This document shows positions 33,951 to 41,070 of a DNA stretch of 57,401 nucleotides, one piece after another (position 1 is the stretch's first letter; every line of letters begins with the position of its first letter). A program made the translations under genes and the position numbers. The notes below the pieces were generated by a model. The model was not told the DNA's origin. It did not search any database and saw only the letters and a program-made list of their open reading frames with translations. Origin of the DNA: a virus; IMG/VR virus record IMGVR_UViG_3300035704_000010, positions 1 to 57,401 of that record, one strand, 5' to 3'.

Positions 33951-34183
33951 TTTATAGTTCTTTCAGTGAGGCGCTCTGCGGCCAAGCGCAGCGTGGGCCC
34001 GATGCCCCTGTCAGGGCATTCGCTGTTGTCGATTCGGATTAGGTCAGCGGCCAGTTCCGCATTAGAAACTCTTGGAATCGGAGGCTTGGGACACGGACCG
34101 CTATAACCGTGATACACAAACATTTCTTCGCCCGGCGGCATAGGCTCACCGCAGATTTGGCAGGCTTTGGCGTCGTCGCTCAT
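33947..34183 (-). CDS. Small zinc-finger-like protein, 78 aa
   Basis: N-terminal CQICGEPMPPGEEMFVYHGY followed by a third Cys suggests a zinc site. The C-terminal half is a helix with charged residues (ELAADLIRIDNSECPDRGIG). ATGA couplings upstream and downstream. No function assigned. Confidence 0.6.
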   Translation of the reverse strand: MSDDAKACQICGEPMPPGEEMFVYHGYSGPCPKPPIPRVSNAELAADLIRIDNSECPDRGIGPTLRLAAERLTERTIK

Positions 34184-34557
34184 GGCTGTTCTCTCCCTCT
34201 TTGCGTTTCTGTGACGGTCGCAATATCGGGCGATTCTCCGGGGCGCATGGAGTCGATGAGGCGCTCCAGGTCATCAGCCGTTTTGTAAATCTTGGGATGC
34301 TGTTTAACCTTAGCTTTGGCGTACTCTAAGGCTTTCGCATGCGTGAGTGTTATGAAATATCGTTCACCCGTGCCGGGCTGATAGTCCGGCAAGTATTGGT
34401 CGCGTTGCCAATCAACGTGCGACATTACCTTGCCGGTCCTTGAAAGCACCGTGAAAGGCGTGACGCCATCGCGACTATTCCAAATCCACTCTTGGTCGGC
34501 TCCATCGTCGCTGCGGTAAAGCATACGCATAAAGGCTTCACCATGTTGGTGTTTCAT
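34180..34557 (-). CDS. Conserved early phage protein, 125 aa
   Basis: The start MKHQHGEAFMRMLYRSDDGA at 34557 is set by the ATGA overlap with the DUF4031-like gene. It has a compact mixed alpha/beta look (EWIWNSRDGVTPFTVLS; RYFITLTHAKALEYAKAK). No named family. The longer frame upstream is a shadow. Confidence 0.6.
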   Translation of the reverse strand: MKHQHGEAFMRMLYRSDDGADQEWIWNSRDGVTPFTVLSRTGKVMSHVDWQRDQYLPDYQPGTGERYFITLTHAKALEYAKAKVKQHPKIYKTADDLERLIDSMRPGESPDIATVTETQRGREQP

Positions 34558-34881
34558 TTCGTTTCTGCTTTCGGTGACGGCGTAGCTCCGTCTAGCGGGC
34601 GATCGGAGAGCGGCGGCAATCCCATCGCGGCGCATTTGCGGCGCAGTAGTTCGCCAGCTTCGCGAAGGTCGACCTCGACAGCCCCGTGTCGAACCGCCAA
34701 CGCTCGCTTCGCCTTACAAATGTCGAAGTGTTCGTAATATGTTCCGGCTCGTTGAATCCACTTACGCTTGACTCCGATACGGTCCGCCATCGCGAGCAAC
34801 TCCTCCGTCGTGGTCGGCGTTTATATGGCACATAATCATGCGGCCAAACCTCGCCTTCATCGAATCGACGTAGGCGCTCAC
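34554..34881 (-). pseudogene. DUF4031-like gene interrupted by a +1 frameshift
   Basis: GTG 34881 overlaps the upstream stop (GTGA) and opens with MSAYVDSMKARFGRMIMCH, the DUF4031 N-terminal signature. The second half (EELLAMADRIGVKRKWIQRA, HFDICKAKRALAVRHGAVEV) lies in the next frame. The frames join if one G is skipped at 34806 (GACGGAGGAG read as Asp-Glu-Glu), giving 108 aa. Either a one-base insertion inactivated it, the assembly has an error, or translation shifts +1. Both halves keep the expected couplings to their neighbours. Confidence 0.72.
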
Positions 34882-35207
34882 TTACCATCGCCATCGCCGT
34901 CGGCGGTTTCGGCGGTCTCGCCTTCTGCGGCCGGCGGCGATTCCGGCTGCCGTAACCCGGGCGCTCCCTCGCCGAAAATGACGTGCCGCATGGCTTCGCC
35001 GACGTTGGCCGTGACGTCGGACGGCCCGAACGGCTCAGCTTGCGTCCACACCCGCACGGCGCGCTCTTTGATTGCGCTCAGTTCCTCGATCTTCGTCGCC
35101 GAAGTCTCGATCAGGTTTTTGATCCGATCGAAATACGCTTCGCCAAGCTGTGAGTAGACCTGGCGAAGCTCTTCCGCGATTTGACGGTTTTGACTAGATT
35201 CGTTCAT
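34878..35207 (-). CDS. Helical early protein with acidic tail, 109 aa
   Basis: Helices at the N-terminus (QIAEELRQVYSQLGEAYFDR; ETSATKIEELSAIKERAVRV) and a Pro/Glu/Asp-rich C-terminal tail. Starts with ATGA coupling to the 86-aa gene. Unknown function. Confidence 0.6.
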   Translation of the reverse strand: MNESSQNRQIAEELRQVYSQLGEAYFDRIKNLIETSATKIEELSAIKERAVRVWTQAEPFGPSDVTANVGEAMRHVIFGEGAPGLRQPESPPAAEGETAETADGDGDGK

Positions 35208-35464
35208 CTATCCCCTTTCGGTTGTGGTGTGGGCGTTGGCGGCGGCGTCGGAACGTATAGATCCGAAGGCTTGCGTGGGCAGCCGGTATGTTTCGGGTTG
35301 TGGTAGCAGTAGTTAGGCCGCGTGTACCAGCATAGCGCGGCCGTCGTGCAGTGCTGGGGCGGGACGACGCACTTCTGCCCGAGGATACTGGCGACTTCGT
35401 CGCACGGGATCGGCGTCGCCGGCGCCAGGATGGCGGCCAACACGATCGCGATGACTTTAACCAT
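35204..35464 (-). CDS. Small secreted Cys-rich protein, 86 aa
   Basis: Signal-like MVKVIAIVLAAILAPATPIP, then a region with six Cys and many aromatics (CWYTRPNYCYHNPKHTGC) and a Pro/Thr-rich tail. Probably exported and disulphide-bonded. It belongs to the set of exported proteins encoded in this early block. No family recognised. Confidence 0.6.
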   Translation of the reverse strand: MVKVIAIVLAAILAPATPIPCDEVASILGQKCVVPPQHCTTAALCWYTRPNYCYHNPKHTGCPRKPSDLYVPTPPPTPTPQPKGDR

Positions 35465-35693
35465 CGTCCTCGCTCCCTTCGTCGCTTTCTTCTACGTCAG
35501 CCAGGACGGTATGATCGAAAATAGAATACACGTCGCCGCAACATTCTGCGCTCCACGAGTTGCCATCGGCATCAAAGTCGGCTTCCCATTCTAGTGAATG
35601 CCCGTTTTTGCACGTACCCCGATTCAGGGCAGCACTAAGGTCGTAAATCGCACCCTTAGTGATAACAAAGGGCTCTTGATTTGTCTCGGCCAC
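35457..35693 (-). CDS. Small acidic protein, 78 aa
   Basis: The GTG at 35693 lies one base after the upstream stop (MAETNQEPFVITKGAIYDLS). A CKNGHSLEWEADF and a CC pair suggest a zinc site; the last 20 residues are very acidic. Unknown function. Confidence 0.57.
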   Translation of the reverse strand: MAETNQEPFVITKGAIYDLSAALNRGTCKNGHSLEWEADFDADGNSWSAECCGDVYSIFDHTVLADVEESDEGSEDDG

Positions 35694-35694
35694 T

Positions 35695-35895
35695 TCAGTT
35701 ATTGCCTTTCGTCGGATCGGGAAGCTGCTGTTTATCGGCCGGCATGTGAAAGGCGCGCCAAGTCCATAGGGCGCCCATCGCAACATAGACTAATCCGAAA
35801 ACAGCCAGCTTTTCTCCGGCGCCCATAATCGCTAGACCGAGATAGAAGCCACCGAATAGACACCATCCCATTGCACCGAAGACGAAGAATCTCAA
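35695..35895 (-). CDS. Small membrane protein with two hydrophobic segments, 66 aa
   Basis: MRFFVFGAMGWCLFGGFYLG and LAVFGLVYVAMGALWTW form two membrane helices with a short cytoplasmic or periplasmic tail. Coupled by ATGA to the RusA gene upstream. May be an inner-membrane effector; no family recognised. Confidence 0.58.
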   Translation of the reverse strand: MRFFVFGAMGWCLFGGFYLGLAIMGAGEKLAVFGLVYVAMGALWTWRAFHMPADKQQLPDPTKGNN

Positions 35896-36428
35896 AGCAG
35901 CGCTCCTTGACTGACGCCGGCGGCGTCACGGATGAAGATCTCCACGCGGGGGGTCCGATCGATCGCGAACCTCTTGTCGACGATCATCCGCACGATGCGC
36001 GCGTCGTCGGCGATCGATCCCGACTTCGTGAGACAGTCGAAGACGGCGCGGGTGAGCTTGTCGATATCGGGCTTCCGATTCGGGCGCGTTACGCGCCGCG
36101 GCGTCGACGGCGGCTTCGGCAGAAAGAAGGCGAGCTCGACGATCAGCGCTTCCTCATCGCGCACAACGCGGCGGTTTACGGCCTGGTATGCTACGGCCGC
36201 CGCTGTCACCGAGCGGCACCAGCGCTCGTAACGCTGCCGACCGTCCGACCTCGTCCCGTCCTTGCGCTTACGGTTTAGCCCGGGAACGAGAACGGCGCGG
36301 CCGCCGCGCACGATCGCCGTCAGCGAGCCCTTAGGTTCAGGAATGCCTTCGACGGCGAACGCAGCGAGCAGCGGCGCCCGCGACTCCGGCGAGCCCATGT
36401 CGCTCGCCACGAATGCGTCGCAGGTCAT
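35892..36428 (-). CDS. rusA: RusA-family Holliday junction resolvase, 178 aa
   Basis: The ATG at 36428 overlaps the HAD gene stop as ATGA; an ATG seven codons upstream is less likely. Family marks: GIPEPKGSLTAIVRGGRAVL at the N-terminus, ELAFFLPKPPSTP, and the catalytic RKPDIDKLTRAVFDCLTKSG with DDARI. The Asp residues of these segments bind metal. It cuts branched replication or recombination intermediates before packaging. Confidence 0.88.
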   Translation of the reverse strand: MTCDAFVASDMGSPESRAPLLAAFAVEGIPEPKGSLTAIVRGGRAVLVPGLNRKRKDGTRSDGRQRYERWCRSVTAAAVAYQAVNRRVVRDEEALIVELAFFLPKPPSTPRRVTRPNRKPDIDKLTRAVFDCLTKSGSIADDARIVRMIVDKRFAIDRTPRVEIFIRDAAGVSQGALL

Positions 36429-36820
36429 AGGGCGTGGTGCTCGCAGCATGGATCTCCGGTATTATGCACGACGCGGACCGCGCGGTCGTCCCACAGCGCG
36501 ACCATGCCATAATCCTTGCGTGCGGTAACCGGTAGCGCGGTGCCGACATGCTCGACGCACCAGGCTTGAATCGCCAGCGTGATCGCCTCGACGTCGCGGT
36601 GCTCGGCGCCCAACGGCTCGCCCATTGCCAGCGCGACGTCGCCGCCGTCGACGCGCGCCGTAAATACTTTCACGAGTTGGCCTTCGGCTATCCACGCGCG
36701 CACGCGCTCGACCATCCGAGGAATCGGCGCGCCGATCCGCAGCGTTTCGTATGGACCCTTTTCGGGCCAGTAGTGCTCGGCGAGCGTACCGTCGAGGTCG
36801 ACGCCAATCCAGCTCTGCAC
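36425..36820 (-). CDS. HAD-superfamily phosphatase-like protein, 131 aa
   Basis: HAD motif I at residues 5-12 (IGVDLDGTL), motif II region VKVFTARV, and C-terminal KDYGMVALWDDRAVRVVHNT with the acidic motif. This small stand-alone type is frequent in phage early regions; a nucleotide or nucleic-acid end phosphatase has been suggested for such proteins. Substrate unknown. Confidence 0.82.
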   Translation of the reverse strand: MQSWIGVDLDGTLAEHYWPEKGPYETLRIGAPIPRMVERVRAWIAEGQLVKVFTARVDGGDVALAMGEPLGAEHRDVEAITLAIQAWCVEHVGTALPVTARKDYGMVALWDDRAVRVVHNTGDPCCEHHAL

Positions 36821-36821
36821 G

Positions 36822-37223
36822 CTATCGCGGCCTCGGTCCCGGCATCGTCAGCTGCACGCCACGGCCCGGGTCGCCCTGGATCAGCGCCTGCATGATGACG
36901 ATCACCTTCGTCGGCGCGAAGTGCAGCGTCGCAGAGGTTCCCGCGTAGATCTGAATCGGCGATCCCTGCGACTTCGACACCCAGACGTTAAGCGGCGAAT
37001 ACACGAGCTCGTTGTCGATCGTGACGCTCGAATACTCGATGTCGGAGCGCTCTTTGATCGGCGGGGTGAACTTCGGCGACCCTTGGTAGAGCCGGCTCTC
37101 GGGAACGAAGCGCACGTCGCCAGCAGCGTACTGAAGCGAGGACGGATTCAGATGCGCCGTCGCCGGCACCGCGGCGCTCGCCGAGCTGCACGCCGCGAGC
37201 AGTAATAACAGCAGCGCTCTCAT
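36822..37223 (-). CDS. Small lipoprotein or secreted protein, 133 aa
   Basis: The start at ATG 37223 overlaps the upstream stop as [21 protein letters not shown] is a short signal ending in a lipobox-like LAAC (Cys 11). The mature part is beta-like ([36 protein letters not shown]). Coupled to another secreted protein, so the pair may act together at the cell envelope. Confidence 0.68.
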   Translation of the reverse strand: MRALLLLLLAACSSASAAVPATAHLNPSSLQYAAGDVRFVPESRLYQGSPKFTPPIKERSDIEYSSVTIDNELVYSPLNVWVSKSQGSPIQIYAGTSATLHFAPTKVIVIMQALIQGDPGRGVQLTMPGPRPR

Positions 37224-38173
37224 GGCGTCGTTATTACGAAATCGGTGAAGCGTTGCGTCTTGGTGGTCATCGATGAGCCGCCACCTTGGGGTGGGGAAAC
37301 GCCCCAACGATACGGGTATTCGCCGAAGTTGAACCACGACTGATTCGTTTTCGTGCAGCAGTAGTTTGCGCCGTCCCAATGGCCTTGCAGCAAACCGTTG
37401 CGGTACAACTCCGTCCACCCGTCGCTGCCCATCGAGGGAGCCAGGCGTATCTTCCACTGGTCCGTCTCGCCTGGAGTGTACGCACCGCTCCAGACAATCC
37501 CCGCGCACGTTGTAAAGCCATACATCTGCGGCTTACTCAAGTTGTTCGGGCCGTTGATGAACGTTAGCCCCGTACACGGCGAGCTTGTCTGCACGTTGCC
37601 GTGCAACTGCGCGATGACTTGGCGCGCGTCGTTATCGGGACCCATCCCAGGAGAGGGTCCATCCAACTCCGTCCACGACACGGTGTACGCCTGCCCGTTG
37701 ACGAGCAATAGCGCGTTCCCGTTTGCGTCGAGGAGTTGAATCTGATTGCGGATGCAACTCTGCCCGTTCTGCGAAACGGAGAAGTCGATCTGCGTTCCGG
37801 TTATGACAGGTGTTCCGCATTGTCCATCGGTTGCTGGCTTCCACTTGCCGTACTTCGAGTCGCCGGCTTTCCAAACGACGGTCGCCGGCGGCGTTGGCGT
37901 ATCGGTCGGCGCCGGGCTCGGGGTTTCCGTGGGTGCGGGCGACGGTGAATCTGTCGGCGACGCGGTTGGCGCCGGCGACGGGGATTCAGTTGGCTCGGGT
38001 GTCGACGTGGGCGCGATCGTGGGCGTCGACGTTGGTGCGACCGTAGGCGAGGGCGAAGGGGACGGGCTCGACTTGGCCTTCGCGCACGTCACTTTCATCG
38101 TCGGGCCGTTAGGCGTAATCGTCACCTTCGCGCATTGCTGCGTGGCGACGGCGAGCAGTAGGGCGGCTATCAT
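37220..38173 (-). CDS. Secreted protein with Pro/Thr/Ser linker and glycan-lyase-like beta domain, 317 aa
   Basis: N-terminal signal, then a low-complexity linker of SPxPTxTP units (about residues 35-98), then a 215-residue domain. Segments such as [38 protein letters not shown] and [13 protein letters not shown] resemble the beta-jelly-roll of heparinase/alginate lyase type proteins. It could bind or cut an extracellular polysaccharide. Surprisingly it lies in the early operon, away from virion genes, so it may act in the infected cell or lysogen. The fold call is tentative. Confidence 0.65.
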   Translation of the reverse strand: MIAALLLAVATQQCAKVTITPNGPTMKVTCAKAKSSPSPSPSPTVAPTSTPTIAPTSTPEPTESPSPAPTASPTDSPSPAPTETPSPAPTDTPTPPATVVWKAGDSKYGKWKPATDGQCGTPVITGTQIDFSVSQNGQSCIRNQIQLLDANGNALLLVNGQAYTVSWTELDGPSPGMGPDNDARQVIAQLHGNVQTSSPCTGLTFINGPNNLSKPQMYGFTTCAGIVWSGAYTPGETDQWKIRLAPSMGSDGWTELYRNGLLQGHWDGANYCCTKTNQSWFNFGEYPYRWGVSPPQGGGSSMTTKTQRFTDFVITTP

Positions 38174-38667
38174 TCTGCGTCCTTTCGTGGCGCCGGTAGC
38201 GCGAGAATAGAAGACGGCATCATCCCCGAACGGTACGCTTCGTCTATCTGCGGCTGAATGAACGAGCTAACCGTCTCGCCGTTCGGAAGAACTGTGTGCG
38301 CGAGAAACTCGTCCTCGAAGGTCGTGATCTCGGATTCGACGGCTTCGAGCTTTGATTTAATGATCAGCGCTAGGGCGCGCCAGCGTGAACGGGTAGCTTG
38401 CTCTAGCGCAACCTTCTGTTGGCTCTCGGTTCGAATCCCGGACCACTGCGACTGATTTAGTTTAACGAACTTTATTGCTTTATCCGAAAGCTGCGGCAGC
38501 GGAAGGATAAATCGAACGTAGCGATCTTTCGCCTTGAACTGAACTAAGGCGCGGGCGCCTTCGGTCGCATACCCGAACGACGAGGCTCCATAGCGCGTAA
38601 GGATGCGCTCGATCTCGGCCTTGGACTTCTCGACCGACACTTCAGTGGACGCAGCATAACGGGTCAC
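38170..38667 (-). CDS. Conserved early phage protein, 165 aa
   Basis: Typical start [20 protein letters not shown] and [20 protein letters not shown], then [13 protein letters not shown] recognise this as a widespread uncharacterised phage protein found among replication genes. It has a helical C-terminal part with [24 protein letters not shown] coupling on both sides. Confidence 0.68.
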   Translation of the reverse strand: MTRYAASTEVSVEKSKAEIERILTRYGASSFGYATEGARALVQFKAKDRYVRFILPLPQLSDKAIKFVKLNQSQWSGIRTESQQKVALEQATRSRWRALALIIKSKLEAVESEITTFEDEFLAHTVLPNGETVSSFIQPQIDEAYRSGMMPSSILALPAPRKDAE

Positions 38668-39059
38668 AACGGCAGCGGTTGCTCCCCGTTGACGCGACGT
38701 GTTAGCTCAGCGACGAGCGAGTTTAGACGGTCCTGCCCCTCTTTGTGCTCGAGCGCGGCCTCGTCTTTAGCGTCTTTCAGCGATACGAGATTGCCGTATG
38801 CCGACGCGATCGACCGCTCCAACTCCGGCAAGGAGCCGTGAATCATCGGAGCCGGGTCTTCGGTGACTTCACCGGTCTTTTTGTCGATTGTAGCGCGAGT
38901 TTTTGCCATAGCACTCCCTTTAGATTTAGCTTCAGTAATTCGCACGAACGGGCCACCGTTGATGGACATCGAAACTCCGAGCCCAGTGGCGTCCATTTTT
39001 TGGCGAAAGGTTTCCACGATGCCACGAAGGCGGCGCGGCTTACCCGTTAGGTGGCTCAC
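38664..39059 (-). CDS. Early protein, 131 aa, with possible internal start
   Basis: The GTG at 39059 overlaps the upstream stop (GTGA). An internal ATG at residue 51 (MAKTRATIDKKTGEVTEDPA) has its own AAAGGGAG site, so a shorter 81-aa product may also be made. The C-terminal half is helical. Unknown function. Confidence 0.6.
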   Translation of the reverse strand: MSHLTGKPRRLRGIVETFRQKMDATGLGVSMSINGGPFVRITEAKSKGSAMAKTRATIDKKTGEVTEDPAPMIHGSLPELERSIASAYGNLVSLKDAKDEAALEHKEGQDRLNSLVAELTRRVNGEQPLPL

Positions 39060-39238
39060 GCGATCGCCCGATCGCGCAGATCGGACATGAGACTCGGAAC
39101 GCTGGCCTTACCCGTCGCGCCGCAACGGTTACAGCGCAAAAACACGCAGTCGTAAACGACCTCGAGCATCATGCGCGACCCGCACTCGCAGATCGATGGC
39201 TTGCGCCAGCGCGGCATCTGAGACGTTCCTGACTTCAA
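39056..39238 (-). CDS. Zinc-ribbon protein, 60 aa
   Basis: Two CxxC-like pairs: CECGSRMM and LRCNRCGATG, 18-20 residues apart, form a classical zinc ribbon. Coupled to the winged-helix gene upstream. Could be a small DNA- or protein-binding early factor. Confidence 0.62.
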   Translation of the reverse strand: MKSGTSQMPRWRKPSICECGSRMMLEVVYDCVFLRCNRCGATGKASVPSLMSDLRDRAIA

Positions 39239-39540
39239 TTGAGCCTCCAGACTACGGCGGTACGGCCGCTGCGGTTTAGCTGGCGTTCTTGCGACTCGAC
39301 GATCTTGCCGAGGCGCGCGAGCGGGCGGAAGCGCGGACTGACTGAGACGAGGCTCAGGCCAGTGTGGTCGGCGACGGCCTCGATCGTCGCGGCGCCCCCG
39401 AGATCGCGGATAGCCTCCAGCACGACGGCCATCAAGTGCGTCACCCGCTCCGGCTCGAGGCTCGCAGCTGCGGCCTTACTTGTCGGCGGGTCGGCGCGGC
39501 GAGATACCGCGAAGTCGAAAAGTGTCGGCGATTCAGGCAC
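39235..39540 (-). CDS. Winged-helix DNA-binding protein, 101 aa
   Basis: After a disordered N-terminus, VLEAIRDLGGAATIEAVADH-TGLSLVSVSPRFRPLARLGK forms an HTH plus wing (residues about 40-90), ending TAVVWRLN. This MarR/ArsR-like arrangement is common in phage early regions; the target is unknown. Confidence 0.72.
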   Translation of the reverse strand: MPESPTLFDFAVSRRADPPTSKAAAASLEPERVTHLMAVVLEAIRDLGGAATIEAVADHTGLSLVSVSPRFRPLARLGKIVESQERQLNRSGRTAVVWRLN

Positions 39541-39721
39541 GAGCGGCCCCTATGCACTCGCGTGAATGCTGCATACAGAATTCGGCGGCGTCGACAGCCG
39601 ATTCGATGCACTGGACGGCGTCGAAGGTTTGGCCGCATACGGAGCACCGAAACCGCATTAGGCCCGGCTTGATCTCGTCGGCGGTGACGCCAACCATCGC
39701 TTCGTTCTCTCTCAGGTTCAC
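39533..39721 (-). CDS. Small Cys-containing protein, 62 aa
   Basis: The GTG at 39721 overlaps the upstream stop as GTGA (MNLRENEAMVGVTADEIKPG). Contains FRCSVCGQTFDAVQC and FCMQHSREC, likely a zinc finger. Unknown function. Confidence 0.57.
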   Translation of the reverse strand: MNLRENEAMVGVTADEIKPGLMRFRCSVCGQTFDAVQCIESAVDAAEFCMQHSRECIGAARA

Positions 39722-39990
39722 GCCGCCACCGCCAGCCGCAGGACCGCGAGTACTTCGTCGATCGGCAGCCGCTCGTGCGGCGTAATGCTCCGAACCTTCG
39801 GGCCGCCGAAAGACTTGCCGTATTCCTTGCAGCTCGAGCACGGATTGTGAACCGTGCACAAGGCTTTGCACTTGACGCACCACAGCATGAACTGCGGCTT
39901 TTGCATCGGCTCGCGCGCATCGTACTCGGCCAGCAGCGCCACCGGATCAGCCTTCAGCTTATGGCCGGCGATCGTGACGGTTATCGCCAT
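39718..39990 (-). CDS. Zinc-finger early protein, 90 aa
   Basis: The centre reads FMLWCVKCKALCTVHNPCSS-CKEYGKSF, five Cys in a probable zinc-binding knuckle. ATG at 39990, overlapping the upstream gene by ten bases. Unknown function. Confidence 0.6.
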   Translation of the reverse strand: MAITVTIAGHKLKADPVALLAEYDAREPMQKPQFMLWCVKCKALCTVHNPCSSCKEYGKSFGGPKVRSITPHERLPIDEVLAVLRLAVAA

Positions 39991-40205
39991 TTGCCGTTGT
40001 CCTTTAAGCAGCTTTGACTGTCTGGCGTGTATTTTTCGTGCGAGCCGATGCGAACGACGAGGCCCAGCGATCCGTCGCTTCGGAATCCATCAAACGGATC
40101 CAGAAATTCAACCGTGTCCCACTTGGCGAGGTCGGGGTTCCAAATAGAAACCTCCGCTTGCGGATCCTCGACGCCCAGTTTTTCAATCAGCTGCGCGACG
40201 GTCAT
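39981..40205 (-). CDS. Small early protein, 74 aa
   Basis: MTVAQLIEKLGVEDPQAEVS and IWNPDLAKWDTVEFLD give a small alpha/beta protein. ATGA overlap with the upstream gene. Similar short proteins with the pattern LIEKL-x(5)-DAEV occur in phages and plasmids without known function. Confidence 0.6.
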   Translation of the reverse strand: MTVAQLIEKLGVEDPQAEVSIWNPDLAKWDTVEFLDPFDGFRSDGSLGLVVRIGSHEKYTPDSQSCLKDNGKWR

Positions 40206-40495
40206 CGCTGTACGAGCCTCATGCCGTCAACGAATCGTATGCCATTGCGTAGCGTGTACGTCCACACGTACTCCCAGCCGTCGCGCGATGCCGCCATTAG
40301 CGCCGCCGCATTCGGGTGGCCGGCGAGCTGCTCGCTAAGCTCCGTGAACTCGCCGCGCGCGAACTGATGCGTTAGCGGCGCAGCGCCCTCTTCAGCCCGC
40401 GCGGTTTCACCGACTGCACCGGGACCGAAAAGGCGCATCAAGGATGCGGATCCGGCGGCGATTCCAACGCGCGCGAGTAGATCCTTGCGTTTCAT
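40202..40495 (-). CDS. Early protein, 97 aa, possibly exported
   Basis: MKRKDLLARVGIAAGSASLM has a twin-Lys/Arg start and Ala-rich stretch that could be a weak signal, then a helical body (EFTELSEQLAGHPNAAALMA). Coupled to the helicase-loader gene by ATGA. Function unknown. Confidence 0.55.
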   Translation of the reverse strand: MKRKDLLARVGIAAGSASLMRLFGPGAVGETARAEEGAAPLTHQFARGEFTELSEQLAGHPNAAALMAASRDGWEYVWTYTLRNGIRFVDGMRLVQR

Positions 40496-41070
40496 GCCGT
40501 AAGCCTTCGATCGTCACCGCCCAGCGGGATCTCCAAGCAGTGCTCGGCCAGCCGCGAAATCGCGCGCTCGCCGTAACGCTTGCGGATATCGTCGCTCGCG
40601 AGGTTCGTAGTGATCCAAAGCGGCAGGTCCATGCCCGTGCGCCGGTTCACGAACTGGTCGAATAGCGACTCGGTCTCGCCGGCACGATAGCCCGACTCGA
40701 CCGCCTGCTCTTGCCCGACGTCGTCGACGAACAGCGGCCCACGCCAGAAGCACAGTCGGCGCATCGGGTCGAACTTCTCGCGATCGTCGCCGCGCATCGC
40801 CCGCCAGCGGTCGACGTCGCCGGTAAACTCCGGCCAATCGACAAACATCGCGGCGTCCTCAAACTGACGCGTCGACGGTTCGCGCATCGCCGCGACGAGC
40901 GTGTAGGTTTTACCCGTGCCAGTCGGCCCCGAAATCAGGCCGCCGCGGTAGTCCGTGATCGCGGCGACGACGGCGCGCTGCAGCCGTATTTCCAGCTTCG
41001 GCACGATCGCCGTCGAGCAGCGGAACGGGATCTGATATTGCAGCGGGGCGCCGGCATTCGAGGTGATCAT
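40492..41070 (-). CDS. DnaC-like ATPase, probable helicase loader, 192 aa
   Basis: The start at ATG 41070 overlaps the initiator stop as ATGA; the long frame upstream is a shadow. Walker A GPTGTGKT at 48-55, Walker B PLFVDDVGQ at 113-119, sensor ITTNLASDDIRKRYGERAIS with the trailing arginine. Size and place after an initiator fit DnaC/DnaI-type loaders of host DnaB. Confidence 0.85.
   Translation of the reverse strand: MITSNAGAPLQYQIPFRCSTAIVPKLEIRLQRAVVAAITDYRGGLISGPTGTGKTYTLVAAMREPSTRQFEDAAMFVDWPEFTGDVDRWRAMRGDDREKFDPMRRLCFWRGPLFVDDVGQEQAVESGYRAGETESLFDQFVNRRTGMDLPLWITTNLASDDIRKRYGERAISRLAEHCLEIPLGGDDRRLTA

Noticed and set aside
38426-38447. GGTTCGAATCC-like T-arm motif
   Set aside because: Lies inside a conserved coding gene, with no D-arm, acceptor or anticodon arm nearby.
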